Shown piece by piece: positions 18,574-27,880 of a stretch of 64,000 bases of DNA (its first letter is position 1; the number at the start of each line of letters is the position of its first letter). The position numbers and the translations under genes are program-made. The notes under the pieces were generated by a model that made no database searches, was not told the DNA's origin, and saw only the letters and a list, made by a program, of their open reading frames with translations. This DNA is from Bog-473 sp963779735 (GTDB lineage: Bacteria > Actinomycetota > Acidimicrobiia > Acidimicrobiales > RAAP-2). Location: NCBI GenBank assembly GCA_963779735.1, contig CAVZZJ010000006.1, positions 248,001 through 312,000 of the forward strand, given 5' to 3'.

Positions 18574-19644
18574 TCAACCTTTTTGGAGCAACTCAATCGT
18601 ACGAACTGGGTCACGAGTCGGACCAGCAATGACGGGAAGCCTGCGCTGGTTCAGAGCCTCAGCAACCGGCCACTTCACGTCCCACGCCGCCCCGGCACGT
18701 TGAAGAACCCAGATGAGGCGCGCCGTGGAGTCGAGTTGGTGGCGATCCACACCATGTCGGGCCAGGGTGGGGCACGAGTGATGGAGGTTGTGCCAGTTTT
18801 CCCCCATGGCCAACAGCGCCAACGGAGCAAAGTTCGTCGACTTGTCATCGACTCTCGTGATGAAGGGTCGGCGTCCCCACAGATGGCAGACCGAGTTGAC
18901 CGAGAAGGTGGCATGGTGCAGGACGAAGACCCGGACGAGGCCACCCCAGATCAACCCGCCCAAGGCTCCGACCCACGTTCTGGTTATCGCCCATCCGATG
19001 AGCATGGGCAGCCCCAATGAAGCGACGCCGAACAACGGAAAGAGTCGACTGATCGCGACGAGATCCGGGTCCCTGACCAGGTCCGGTGCCCATCTGTCCT
19101 CGTCGGTCGCCTGTGCCTGGAAGAGCCACCCCATGTGGGCATGCAGTGCGCCGCGGATCTGGTTCCACGTGCCGTCCCCATACTCGTAGGGAGAATGCGG
19201 ATCGCCCTCCTTGTCCGTGTAGGCGTGGTGCCGACGGTGGTTGGCCACCCAGCCTATGACGCTCCCCTCCATTCCAAGGGAACCAGCGACTGCCAGGGTG
19301 ATCTTCACCCAGCGTGCGGCCTTGAATGAGCGGTGAGTGAACATTCGGTGGAACCCAGCCGTCAAGCCGTGGCCACTGACGGCATAGAAGGAGACCGCCA
19401 AGATCACGTCCAAGAGGGTGATGCGAGGGCTGATCACTCCTAACGCAGCCGCTAGTACCCCCAACAAAGGAGCCACGATGAGGATTGTGGTCACGACCTG
19501 CTGCTTCCTCCGATCCGGCGCCGCCAGGGGGGGAGGCGGCGACCTCCGCAAGACCGACGGAGTGCGATCCATTTCACACTGATTGACGCGGGGATCGAAC
19601 GGCGCGTCAAGTGTGATTTCGCGCTCGGCACTTACTGTGGTCAC
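18574..19644 (-). CDS. Acyl-CoA (delta-9 type) fatty acid desaturase
   Basis: A 356-aa integral-membrane diiron desaturase. The three histidine boxes are HRMFTH (99-104), HRRHH (136-140) and HNLHH (285-289), with hydrophobic stretches between them for about four membrane helices. It introduces a cis double bond into a saturated acyl-CoA using oxygen and electrons from a reductase. The GTG at 19644 follows GAGGTAGAG and starts a sensible N-terminus; the open frame continues to 19731. It is convergent with the arylsulfatase, 142 bp apart, and likely serves membrane lipid adjustment rather than the catabolic genes. Confidence 0.93.
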   Translation of the reverse strand: MTTVSAEREITLDAPFDPRVNQCEMDRTPSVLRRSPPPPLAAPDRRKQQVVTTILIVAPLLGVLAAALGVISPRITLLDVILAVSFYAVSGHGLTAGFHRMFTHRSFKAARWVKITLAVAGSLGMEGSVIGWVANHRRHHAYTDKEGDPHSPYEYGDGTWNQIRGALHAHMGWLFQAQATDEDRWAPDLVRDPDLVAISRLFPLFGVASLGLPMLIGWAITRTWVGALGGLIWGGLVRVFVLHHATFSVNSVCHLWGRRPFITRVDDKSTNFAPLALLAMGENWHNLHHSCPTLARHGVDRHQLDSTARLIWVLQRAGAAWDVKWPVAEALNQRRLPVIAGPTRDPVRTIELLQKG

Positions 19645-19850
19645 TGCTCTACCTCGGTGTTCTGAAGGAGGCACCGAGGTCTGAGGCCGCCTAGGAGCGC
19701 TTTTCAGCTGCTCTGGAGCCCATTGTACCATCCGGGAGTTGAGAGTACTGGGCGGTCAGAGAACCGAGGTCACCGTCCTTCCGGCCGTTCGTGATCCGAG
19801 ATGGAGCGGGGGTCTGAGGCAATCCGGGGTGAGGGGGCCCCGCGTGAAGT

Positions 19851-20519
19851 TCAACCTACCTGCGCCGCGAGTGGCTGCACCCGGTGGGACTTGCCCACAC
19901 GCATGTGAAGCGCGATGGCGCCGCTTGTGATCGCTGCCCAACCGCACCAGACCGAGGCGAATCCATCGACCGTAAGCCACGCGATGATCCCAACCGCAAT
20001 CAGATTGACGATGCCGAACACGACGACGCGGCGACGACTGGACAAGAGCAGCGTTCCGCAGATGGCAACGACATAGAGGACGACGACGAGCGCTCCGTGG
20101 TCGAGGTCGATGGAATATGCGAGATGGTACGGACGCAACCTCACGCTGACCGGACCTCGAACCATGGCTGCCAACAGGATGCTCGCCACGACAGCGCCCA
20201 ATGCGACGAGCGGTGTCATGACCCTTTGCCGCCGCCGTGACGGCTCGTTGATCAAGACCGCCAACGGCACGTAAATTGGTAGAATCACGAAGGCGATCAA
20301 TAGGTACACCCATAGGGCGATTCTCTCGAGCCCCTGCGATACATGACCTTGCAGTCCCAACCAGACGAACGCCTCGACGACCTGGTGTGCACCGAGCAAC
20401 AGGGGCAGCGCGGCCAACGCGACCTGACCATGGCGTCTTTGGGCATTGCGAACCGCATCGACGCCGATGGCGCCAATGACGAGCCCCCCGACCAAATCAG
20501 CTTGCGGAGAAAAGCACAC
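19851..20519 (-). CDS. DUF6629-type membrane protein
   Basis: A 222-aa protein with about six or seven hydrophobic segments. The start MCFSPQADLVGG and the GAHQVVEAFVWLGLQ segment in the second helix match the DUF6629 family, which is common in actinobacteria and has no known function. The GTG start has GGAG about 6 nt upstream. It lies between the desaturase and glycosyltransferase genes on the same strand. Confidence 0.8.
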   Translation of the reverse strand: MCFSPQADLVGGLVIGAIGVDAVRNAQRRHGQVALAALPLLLGAHQVVEAFVWLGLQGHVSQGLERIALWVYLLIAFVILPIYVPLAVLINEPSRRRQRVMTPLVALGAVVASILLAAMVRGPVSVRLRPYHLAYSIDLDHGALVVVLYVVAICGTLLLSSRRRVVVFGIVNLIAVGIIAWLTVDGFASVWCGWAAITSGAIALHMRVGKSHRVQPLAAQVG

Positions 20520-20606
20520 CTCGCTCCAGCCTAGGCCATATGGGTGCCATGATTGTGGCGAACAGGGTGAGGGCCCACGACTGCGGCCAACCGGGAGCGG
20601 GGTTCA

Positions 20607-21635
20607 TCAGGCGACGCGGGGCAGTGCAGTGCCGGCCGCCAGCGATTGATACAGCACGACGTGGTCGGCGACCATGCGCGCAGCCGAAAACCGAGTGGCC
20701 ACGGCCTCACGGCACGCCTGCCGCTCGAGGCCGGCTGCCATTGTCAGCGCATGTGCCAGAGCGGCTTCGCCCTGGCATACGAAGCCGGTTACGCCGTGGT
20801 CGACGATCTCTGGTACTGCACCCATGGGGGTGGCGACCACCGGTGTACCGCAAGCTAAGGCTTCGACCATCACCATTCCGAACGGCTCCGGCCATGCGAT
20901 CGGGTTGAGCAAGCAGGTGGCGTCCCCGAGCAGGGCCGCCTTGTCGGCCCCGCCCACCTCGCCGATGTACTCGATATCGCCGCCCAGCAGGGGTTGGACG
21001 TGGTGCTCGAAGTACAGCTGCTCGGCAGCCTCACTCATCTTGGCTGCGATGCGCAGCGGCATACCGGCCCGTCGGGCTATCCGGACCGCGGCGTCGACTC
21101 CCTTCTCCGGGCACATTCGTCCGAGGAACAGGGCGTAGCCGCCATCGCCGGAACCGACGGGGAACCGTTCGAGGTCGACGCCGTGGTGGATGACGGCTGC
21201 CACAGGAATCCCGATGGCGGTTGATGCCTGGTGGTGGGAGATGGCGACGACCGGGGTGCGGTCGGCGATTGCCCGGTAGAAGTCGCCGAGCTCGCTCTGG
21301 AACGGGCCGTGGTTCGTGGTGACCACACGCAGTCCAGCAAACCGGTCGGCATACACCGGTCCGATGAGGGTGTGGTCGTGAACGATGTCAGCTCCGGCGG
21401 CGAGCTCATAGCCGTGAATCACGTGGCGCATTTCGGTGGCAGATCCTCCGTGCCCCACGCCGACGGCCTTGTGCAGCACTGACGCCCTGGGTACCGGACA
21501 GGTGCTGTCACCGGTGGTGAAAAGCAGTACATCGTGCCCGGAGCTGTGCAGGCCTCGGGCCAAAGCGTCTAAAACTGTCTCGGTGCCGCCATAGGCAGCA
21601 GGCGGGACGGTTACCCAAGGTGGGGCAATGATCAC
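20607..21635 (-). CDS. Glycosyltransferase family 4 protein
   Basis: A 342-aa GT-B fold retaining glycosyltransferase. The N-terminal domain begins VIIAPPW and contains the glycine-rich AYGGTETV acceptor loop; the C-terminal domain has FLGRMCPEKG and the donor-binding PEPFGMVMVEALACGTPVVA. It transfers a sugar from a nucleotide donor to an unknown acceptor. The GTG start at 21635 is weakly supported; the coding strand may begin a few codons upstream, after a GAGGA sequence. No polysaccharide cluster surrounds it. Confidence 0.92.
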   Translation of the reverse strand: MIIAPPWVTVPPAAYGGTETVLDALARGLHSSGHDVLLFTTGDSTCPVPRASVLHKAVGVGHGGSATEMRHVIHGYELAAGADIVHDHTLIGPVYADRFAGLRVVTTNHGPFQSELGDFYRAIADRTPVVAISHHQASTAIGIPVAAVIHHGVDLERFPVGSGDGGYALFLGRMCPEKGVDAAVRIARRAGMPLRIAAKMSEAAEQLYFEHHVQPLLGGDIEYIGEVGGADKAALLGDATCLLNPIAWPEPFGMVMVEALACGTPVVATPMGAVPEIVDHGVTGFVCQGEAALAHALTMAAGLERQACREAVATRFSAARMVADHVVLYQSLAAGTALPRVA

Positions 21636-21891
21636 GATACGAATGGGATGTTCCTCGGTTTCCGTCGAAAAGGCATCCTAGTCGAATTCTGTGTTGCATT
21701 CTGTCCGCGCTGTTTTGACGCCGGAGCCCTCAAAGGAGGGTTGACGTGTGACAGGCCGTGGGAGCGTGGCTGGGTTGATCACCCGCTGCCGGTGACCCGC
21801 TACCGGCGAGAGCCATCGTTTGGTGTAGCTTCGGTATGGCTCATTGCGAGCACCAGCGTCCCCGCTTACGGAGACAAGATCGAGAGTCCCC

Positions 21892-22113
21892 ATGGGACCC
21901 ATCAACGCCGTTCAATCGCTCGGATCTACTCACCAAGCCGAGAAGGCGGGGAGCGCGCCATTACCGGATGCCGAGCCGCGTTCCTCCTCAGAAGCGATGT
22001 CCAGGCGTCAATGCGGCCGGTGCCGACAGTTCTTTCCCGACTACTCGGCATCTGTGCCGCCGAAGTGGTGGGCATGTCCGCCGTGCCGTGAGCGATTGTT
22101 TGGCAGCGCATAG
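21892..22113 (+). CDS. Small CxxC zinc-ribbon-like protein
   Basis: A short open frame whose C-terminal 38 residues contain two metal-binding pairs, C-G-R-C and C-P-P-C, separated by a WW-containing loop. This is the pattern of a small zinc ribbon. The N-terminal half is low in recognisable structure and the true start may be the ATG at 21997. No strong ribosome site is visible. Function unknown. Confidence 0.4.
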   Translation: MGPINAVQSLGSTHQAEKAGSAPLPDAEPRSSSEAMSRRQCGRCRQFFPDYSASVPPKWWACPPCRERLFGSA

Positions 22114-22136
22114 TGGTCGGGGAGTACGACACGGGC

Positions 22137-22382
22137 ATGGACCTTCTTATTGAGGTCGTCCAGGTGCTCGATATGGCAAGCGATGCTTGCGAGGCGTCGG
22201 AGGATGCAGCGCGCCTTTCCGCCTTGGCGGATCGAGTCCGCAGCTACCTGGCAAGCAGCCGTCCGACCACGACCCTCGGAATGCCTCGGATCCCATCGTT
22301 TGAGCATCGCCTCACCGATGAGAGCGTGGTTCACCGCTCTGAGACCGTGGAGCAGTCCCATGTACGCATCCTTCCGAACTGA
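22137..22382 (+). CDS. Small hypothetical protein
   Basis: An 81-aa frame with an amphipathic helical first half (MDLLIEVVQVLDMASDACEA) and a basic, proline-containing tail. It follows the zinc-ribbon ORF by 23 bp on the same strand. Nothing recognisable; coding character is only moderate and it could be a chance frame. Confidence 0.3.
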   Translation: MDLLIEVVQVLDMASDACEASEDAARLSALADRVRSYLASSRPTTTLGMPRIPSFEHRLTDESVVHRSETVEQSHVRILPN

Positions 22383-22450
22383 GCGTCGCCCCATCATCGG
22401 GCCCGCTCCCATCCGATCGCGGGTGGCTCCCGTGCTCTCGGTCGGGAGGA

Positions 22451-23275
22451 CTACGTGTTCTTGTAGACCGGCACCCGCCGGTCACGGAAGGCGGCCAGCT
22501 GCTCCTTCCCGTCCTCGGTGCCGAGGGTGAGCACTTGGGTGCGGGCCTCGAGGTCGATGGCGGCCGTGAGGCTCGAGATCTCCAGGTTCGACCAGAGCGT
22601 GGCCTTGCCCATCCAGGTGCCGAACGGCGTATTGGCGATGATCTGGTCGGCCAGGGTCAGGGCGGCGCCGATGACCTCTCCATCGGGTACGAGCTCGAGC
22701 ACGAGGCCGATGCGAGCCGCCTCCTGCCCGTCCACCCGTCGACCGGTTAGCACGAGCTCCGCGGCCCGGGTGGCTCCGACGATACGCTGCAGGAGCCAGC
22801 TCAGTCCCATCTCGGCGCCGGAGGCGCCGATCTTGACGAAGGCGTCGACGAAGAACGCGGACGTGGACGCCAGGCGCAGGTCGGCGCCGAGGGCCAGGGC
22901 GTACCCGGCTCCGGCGGTGGCGCCGTTGACGGCGGCGATCACCGGCTGGGGCAGAGCGCGCATCCGGGGGACCAGCTCGGCCACGTACTTCTGCTGGTAC
23001 ATGTTGGAGTGGAAGGGGCCCACGTCGGTGGGCACCCACGACGGAGGGCGGTAGTCCACCAGGTCATCGCCGGCACAGAAGCCACGGCCCGCTCCGGTGA
23101 CTACGATCACCCGACAGCTTGCGTCGCGGCCCAGCTGCTCGAAGCAGCCGTACATCTCCTCGAGCATCTCGGAGGTGAGGGCGTTGAGGTGGTGGGGCCG
23201 GTTGAGGGTGACCACCGCCACACCCTGGTGGGATCGATCGACCAGAATGTCGCCCTCTGCGGTGTTCGGTGCCAT
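22451..23275 (-). CDS. Enoyl-CoA hydratase/isomerase family protein
   Basis: A 274-aa crotonase-fold protein. The oxyanion-hole segments are GAGRGFCAGDDL (61-72) and NGATAGAGYALALGADLRLA, and a Glu sits in GASGAEMGLSWLLQRIVG where the catalytic Glu of hydratases is found. It probably hydrates or isomerises an unsaturated acyl-CoA. The ATG at 23275 follows AAGGGGG by 6 nt; the open frame runs on to 23458 without support. It is divergent from a second hydratase gene, 85 bp apart, so both may share control. Confidence 0.93.
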   Translation of the reverse strand: MAPNTAEGDILVDRSHQGVAVVTLNRPHHLNALTSEMLEEMYGCFEQLGRDASCRVIVVTGAGRGFCAGDDLVDYRPPSWVPTDVGPFHSNMYQQKYVAELVPRMRALPQPVIAAVNGATAGAGYALALGADLRLASTSAFFVDAFVKIGASGAEMGLSWLLQRIVGATRAAELVLTGRRVDGQEAARIGLVLELVPDGEVIGAALTLADQIIANTPFGTWMGKATLWSNLEISSLTAAIDLEARTQVLTLGTEDGKEQLAAFRDRRVPVYKNT

Positions 23276-23360
23276 GGTGTCCCCCTTCTTCGCCCGTACC
23301 CTCCGGAGCGATGTCACGCTAGCGCTGCCACTATCTTGATGGCTGAAATGAGGGATACCA

Positions 23361-24113
23361 ATGAGTGACGAGGACTCCGCATTCGCCATACGCGCCGAGG
23401 ATGAGGGGCGTGTCCGGACACTGTGGCTCGACCGGCCGCGCAAGCTCAATGCCTTCACCGCCCAGGGCTACGACGCGCTGACGGATCGGCTCGACGCCGC
23501 AGCGGACGACCCCGGCGTGTCGGTCTGCGTGATCACGGGTACAGGCCGCGCCTTCTCGGCCGGGGTGGACCTCAGCGCCGTCGGCAGCCCCGAGGGCAGC
23601 GCGGAGCTCGGGGTCCACTTCAACCCGATGCTGCGCCGCCTGGCCACCTTCCCCAAGCCCCTCATTGGCGCCGTCAACGGCCTGGCCGTCGGCCTCGGGG
23701 CCACGCTCCTCCTCCACTGCGACATGGTGGTGGTCGACGAGGCCGCACAGGTCCGCATGCCGTTCGTCGCCCTGGGCACCTGTGCCGAAGCGTCGAGCAG
23801 CTGGCTTTTGCCCAGGCGGGTCGGCCCGCAACAGGCCATGTGGATGGTCCTGTCGGGCCGCGCGTTCAGCGCCGACGAGGTTGTGGCCAACGGCTTCGCC
23901 CTGGTCAAGTCGCCCGCCGGTCAGGCCCTTGCAGAGGCGATGCAGCTGGCCCGCCAGCTGGCCCTCCACCACGTAGCGGCACTCGTGTCCAACAAGGCCC
24001 TGTTGCGGGAGGGGTGGGCCCAGCAGATCACCGACGTCTGGGAGCGCGAGCAGGCGGCCATGAAGGCGATCGCCCTCGAGCTCGGGCCGATCGGCTGGTC
24101 CGCCGCCACCTGA
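23361..24113 (+). CDS. Enoyl-CoA hydratase/isomerase family protein
   Basis: A 250-aa crotonase-fold protein with oxyanion segments GTGRAFSAGVDL and NGLAVGLGATLLLHCDMVV. The motif CAEASSSWLLPRRVG resembles delta3,delta2-enoyl-CoA isomerase-type members more than classic hydratases, so isomerisation of double bonds is as likely as hydration. It diverges from the hydratase at 22451-23275 and is followed by the HD-domain gene. Confidence 0.92.
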   Translation: MSDEDSAFAIRAEDEGRVRTLWLDRPRKLNAFTAQGYDALTDRLDAAADDPGVSVCVITGTGRAFSAGVDLSAVGSPEGSAELGVHFNPMLRRLATFPKPLIGAVNGLAVGLGATLLLHCDMVVVDEAAQVRMPFVALGTCAEASSSWLLPRRVGPQQAMWMVLSGRAFSADEVVANGFALVKSPAGQALAEAMQLARQLALHHVAALVSNKALLREGWAQQITDVWEREQAAMKAIALELGPIGWSAAT

Positions 24114-24239
24114 GCATCGCCGGGCGACCCTGCCCTCAGGTCGGGTGCCAGGTTCGCGATCGAGCACCGGGCGGCGTCTGTTTCGAACGGCGTGGCGCAT
24201 CTAACATAGGGAGTCTGCAACGGAGGGATCGGAGGCAAG

Positions 24240-24833
24240 GTGGCGATCGTCAACAGCGCGGAAGGCGTGACCCATACCGCGCAGAGGGCCGGGTTTTCGT
24301 GCTTCGAGGAGTCGACCGAGCAGGACTGGGCGCTCATCGTGCCGCAGCTCAACGTCACGCAGAGCCTGGTTCCGGCCCGGGTGGTGTCCTTGATGCGCGC
24401 CCTGGCGACCGACCACGGGGGATTTCCGGTCAGCCGCTTGGAACACTCGTTGCAAACGGCCACTCGTGCCGAGCGCGACGGGCGCGACGAGGAGTACGTC
24501 TTGTGCGCTCTGCTTCACGACATCGGCGACACGCTGTCCCCGCTCAACCACCCGTCCATTGCGGCCGACATTCTCAAGCCGTTCGTCTCCGAGGAGAATC
24601 ACTGGATGGTCGAGCATCACGGGATCTTCCAGGGCTACTACTTCTGGCACTACATCGGGCTGGATCGCAACGCCAGAGAGCAGTTCCGCGGCACTGAGCA
24701 CTTCGAGTACACCGAGGAGTTCTGCGCCAAGTATGACCAGACGGCCTTCGACGCGGACTACCGGAGCGAGCCACTGGAGCACTTCGAACCCCTCATCAGG
24801 ACCCGGTTGATCACCACCGTCTCGGCGGCGTGA
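24240..24833 (+). CDS. HD-domain protein (PhnZ/inositol oxygenase-like)
   Basis: A 197-aa HD-superfamily protein. Metal ligands are H69 (RLEHSLQTA), H93-D94 (LLHDIGD), H104 and H126-H127 with a late acidic residue. Its size and the H...HD...H...HH spacing resemble the small HD oxygenases of the PhnZ type, which use a mixed-valence diiron site to cleave C-P bonds, as well as small HD phosphohydrolases. Which chemistry applies is not decided. The GTG start has GGAGGCAAG just upstream, and TAACAT (24202-24207) could be a -10 box. Confidence 0.82.
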   Translation: MAIVNSAEGVTHTAQRAGFSCFEESTEQDWALIVPQLNVTQSLVPARVVSLMRALATDHGGFPVSRLEHSLQTATRAERDGRDEEYVLCALLHDIGDTLSPLNHPSIAADILKPFVSEENHWMVEHHGIFQGYYFWHYIGLDRNAREQFRGTEHFEYTEEFCAKYDQTAFDADYRSEPLEHFEPLIRTRLITTVSAA

Positions 24834-24872
24834 CCCCGGCCGGCAACTGCATCCCCAGGTCGGACCTGAGTC

Positions 24873-24887
24873 GGCGGCAACGCCGCC
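24873..24887. terminator. Short hairpin between convergent genes
   Basis: GGCGGC-AAC-GCCGCC forms a 6-bp all-GC stem in the 74-bp gap between the convergent HD and SDR genes, followed on the plus strand by a short CCTTTT run. A 13-bp palindrome (CAGGTC-G-GACCTG, 24856-24868) lies just before it. A weak bidirectional terminator is plausible. Confidence 0.35.
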
Positions 24888-24907
24888 ACACCTCCTTTTG
24901 AACTTGA

Positions 24908-25702
24908 TCAGCTGAGGGTGGCGATGCCCCCGTCGACGGGGATGACGGCTCCGGTCACGTAGGCCCCTGCCCGTGAAGCGAGGAAGATGGTCACGCCGAC
25001 CATGTCGTCGGGACGGCCGATCCGCTTGAGAGGGGCCGATTGGGTGATCTGCTCGCCGAAGGCCTCCAGGGTTGCGGCCATCATCTTGGATTGGAAGGGG
25101 CCGGGCGCCACCGCGTTGACTGTCACGGTCGGTGCTAGCCGCTTGGCCAGGTGACGGGTGAGCTGGTGCACGGCCGCCTTGGAGGCCGAGTACGAATAGG
25201 TCTCGACGATCGGCACCCGAATGCCGTCGATGGAGCCGATGTTGATGACGCGGGACGGCTCGGCGGCGCTGGCCGAGGCCGTCAGCAGAGGCAGGAAGGC
25301 CACGGTGGTGTGGAAGACTCCTTGAACGTTCAGGTTGAGCACCCGGTCCCAGGAGGCGGCGCCGTGCTCGGTCAGAGGAGCGCCCCAGTTGGCTCCGGCG
25401 TTGTTGACCAGCACGTCGACGCGATCGTGATTGGCGGCGACCTCCTCGGCGAGCCGCCGGGCCCCTTCTTCCGTCGAGAGGTCAGCGGCGAGGCCGCCGC
25501 ACGTGCCGTGCGAGGAGAGTGCGGCCACGGTGGCGTCGACCGCCTCGGCCTTGCGGGAGGCCACGACCACTGACGCGCCGGCGGCAACGAGACCGCTGGC
25601 GATCATGAGGCCGATGCCGCTCGTCCCCCCGGTCACGACCACCGTCTTGCCGGCGACCGAGAAGAGTTCGGTAGGGGGGGCGGGCACGGTGGACTCGCTC
25701 AT
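24908..25702 (-). CDS. Short-chain dehydrogenase/reductase
   Basis: A 264-aa SDR. Cofactor motif TGGTSGIG is near residue 25, NNAG near 104, and the active site Y-S-A-S-K near 168, with VDGG at the C-terminus. It oxidises or reduces a hydroxy/keto group with NAD(P)H. The ATG at 25702 is preferred over the one three codons upstream because AAAGG lies 11 nt before it. It lies 85 bp downstream of the LivM-LivG remnant on the same strand. Confidence 0.92.
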   Translation of the reverse strand: MSESTVPAPPTELFSVAGKTVVVTGGTSGIGLMIASGLVAAGASVVVASRKAEAVDATVAALSSHGTCGGLAADLSTEEGARRLAEEVAANHDRVDVLVNNAGANWGAPLTEHGAASWDRVLNLNVQGVFHTTVAFLPLLTASASAAEPSRVINIGSIDGIRVPIVETYSYSASKAAVHQLTRHLAKRLAPTVTVNAVAPGPFQSKMMAATLEAFGEQITQSAPLKRIGRPDDMVGVTIFLASRAGAYVTGAVIPVDGGIATLS

Positions 25703-25787
25703 GGATCGCATAGCCTTTCATGGTGCGAGCCGTTGGCGGCAGCTACAGCGCGTCGCGCTGGACTCGCGGTGGCCTGGAGGGGCCGTC

Positions 25788-27198
25788 TCAACCCGCCGAC
25801 GTGCTCGGAGCGGCCCGTGGCTCGGACTCTGCCCGCGAAGAGCTCGGCTGCGGCCGTGTGTCGCCGCTGCGGGCGATGGCCCGCTCATCGGTGCCCAGGT
25901 AGCTGGCGATCACCCTCGGATCAGCGCGGAGGTCGGCGGGGCTTCCCTCGGCGAGGATGTGACCGGTCTGGAGGCAGTACACGCGCCCGGAAATTCCCAT
26001 GATGAGGGGCATGTCGTGCTCTATCAGGAGCACCGAGGCGGCCAGCTCCTTTTGGATGGCGCCGATCAGCGGCCCGAAGGCCTCGGTCTCGCGTTGGGCC
26101 AGGCCCGCCGTGGGCTCGTCCAGGCAGAGCACCTTGGCCTCGAGGGCAAGGAGACCGGCCAGCTCCACGATCCGGCGGGTCCCCGTGGACAGATCGCTGA
26201 CGTAGGTCTCCCGATAGCGGTCGAGGCCCAGGAAGTCGACCAGCTCGGCCACCTCGGCCAGGGCGGCCTTGGAGCGGCGCCGCACCCGGGGGGGCCCAAG
26301 ACGGTGGCGACCATGCCAGAGGCGCGCCGGGCCTCGAGGGCGACCAGCAGGGTTTCGTTGACCGTCAGCTCCGGGAACAAGGTGGCCGACTGGAAGGTGC
26401 GCCCGAGGCCGAGCGAGGCCCGGTAGCCGGGGGACTTGTCGGTCACCTGCTCCCCGAGGAGGCTGACCGACCCCCTAGCGGGCACGAATCCCCCGATGGC
26501 GTTCATGAGCGTCGACTTTCCCGCACCGTTGGCCCCGATGAGGCCCACGATCTCCCCCGCATGGACGTCGAGGGTCACCTGGTCGACCGCCACGAGGCCG
26601 CCGAAGTGGACGCTGAGGTCTCTGACGGCGAGCACCGGGCCGGACGCCACGACGACCCCTTCAGAGCGCCTTCGCACGACGGCGGGAGCGGCGGGGCGCT
26701 CGGGCACCGGTCGGTCGCCCAGGCGCCGGTCGGCCCAGGCCAAGATGGCGTCGCGCAGCCCCGAGGTGAGCTGGTTGAGGCCACGGGGGAAGTACATCAA
26801 GACGATGAGGAGCCCGAGACTCGAGCTGAGGAGTCCGAGTAGGGAGTTGTTGGGGGCGAGGGCGGGGATGCCGATCACGACGACTGCCCCGATGATCGCC
26901 CCGAGACCGAGCCCATCCCCCCGATCACCACCATGGCCACCAAGTTGAGCGAGTCGTTGACCAAGAAGAAGTCCTGCGTGAAGGCGATGTTGGCGTACGC
27001 GCCGGCCAGGAGCGCCCCGCCCAGGCCGGCGAGTGCGCCCGAGAGGGCGAAGGCCTGCAGCTTGAGGCGCACCGGGTGCACGCCGTAGGCGGTGGCCGCC
27101 ACCTCGTTATCGTGCAGCGCCTTGATCGTGCGGCCCACCCTGCTGTCGCGCAAGCGGCTGAGCACTACCACCACGAGGGCGAGCACGACGAGGACCAC
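25788..27198 (-). pseudogene. Broken LivM-LivG branched-chain amino acid ABC transporter fusion
   Basis: The minus strand encodes, in order, the C-terminal third of a LivM permease (SRVGRTIKALHDNE, then ALAGLGGALLAGAYANIAF and VVIGGMGSVSG), its last helices and basic linker, then a LivG ATPase with Walker A GANGAGKST, the RTFQSATLFPELTV segment and Walker B region VLCLDEPTAGLAQRE. Three lesions are visible. The permease lacks about its first 180 residues, where DHFR sits. One base is missing in the G-run near 26911. One indel lies in the C-run near 26292. LivM-LivG fusions occur naturally in actinobacteria. The two indels could be sequencing errors, but the truncation against DHFR looks real. 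Confidence 0.87.
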
Positions 27199-27227
27199 GT
27201 GTGCGATGCTCAGGGTCGACGGGGCGT

Positions 27228-27731
27228 CTAGGCGCTTGGGTCCAGGCTCTTCGATTTCGGTTCGAGGTGCCGCCAGGTTTCAAATCGGTAGCTGATGCCT
27301 CCCTCCTGAAGGTCGTCGCTCCGGATCTTGAGCTCGAACTGAGGCTGGTAGGCCGGGAAGAACTTGGTGCAGTTGAAGTCGCCGATCACCTGGGTCAAGA
27401 CCAGCTCATCGGCCTGGGCGATCGTTTCCGCGTAGACGGTGGCGCCTCCGATCACCCAGATGTCATCGTCCGGATAGGCGGAGTCGAGTTGCTCGAGACT
27501 GGCGACTGCTCGAAAACCCGTACGCAAGGGTCCGGACTGAGAGCTGAGCACGAAGTTGTCCCTCCCGTGCAGGGGTGCGGCGAACTCGTCGTAGGTGGCA
27601 CGCCCCATCAATATGACCCCCCTGGCCGTCTCGTCGCGGAAGTGGGCGGTGTCGCCGGGGAGGTTCCAGGGGATGCCCGCGTCGGTCGCGATGCCCCGTC
27701 GAGAGTCGATGGCCGCGATGAGGCGGATCAT
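27228..27731 (-). CDS. folA: Dihydrofolate reductase
   Basis: A 167-aa DHFR. The start IRLIAAIDSRRGIATDAGIPW carries the substrate loop, followed by DTAHFRDET with the folate-binding acidic residue, MGRATYDE, and VIGGATVYAETI. It reduces dihydrofolate to tetrahydrofolate with NADPH. No thymidylate synthase gene adjoins it. It starts on an ATG overlapped by the stop of a 50-codon upstream frame and ends 30 bp before the truncated LivM remnant, so it sits at a rearrangement junction. An extra or horizontally moved copy is possible. Confidence 0.93.
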   Translation of the reverse strand: MIRLIAAIDSRRGIATDAGIPWNLPGDTAHFRDETARGVILMGRATYDEFAAPLHGRDNFVLSSQSGPLRTGFRAVASLEQLDSAYPDDDIWVIGGATVYAETIAQADELVLTQVIGDFNCTKFFPAYQPQFELKIRSDDLQEGGISYRFETWRHLEPKSKSLDPSA

Positions 27732-27880
27732 GGCGCGTGACGTCCTTGCATCGAAGACGTTGGACGGCAGAACGGGTCGAGTCTCGACTGCGAAGCGATG
27801 CCACGAGGGTGGTGGCGTGCTGTCACATGGTTCGGGTAGCCACGCTCACTCTGCGGCCGTCGTTGTAGGTTCGTGACCAT
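27728..27880 (-). CDS. Possible 50-aa upstream ORF overlapping folA
   Basis: An ATG with AAAGGGGAG 3 nt upstream opens a 50-codon frame rich in Arg, His and Ser. It ends in an ATGA overlap with the DHFR start, the classic arrangement for translational coupling. The product matches nothing recognised and may serve only as a translated leader. The rest of the 240-bp gap up to the DksA-like gene shows no other gene. Confidence 0.3.
   Translation of the reverse strand: MVTNLQRRPQSERGYPNHVTARHHPRGIASQSRLDPFCRPTSSMQGRHAP

Noticed and set aside
23423..24697. Long frame over the second hydratase and HD gene
   Set aside because: Runs out of frame through two good genes; Arg/Gly-rich nonsense translation.
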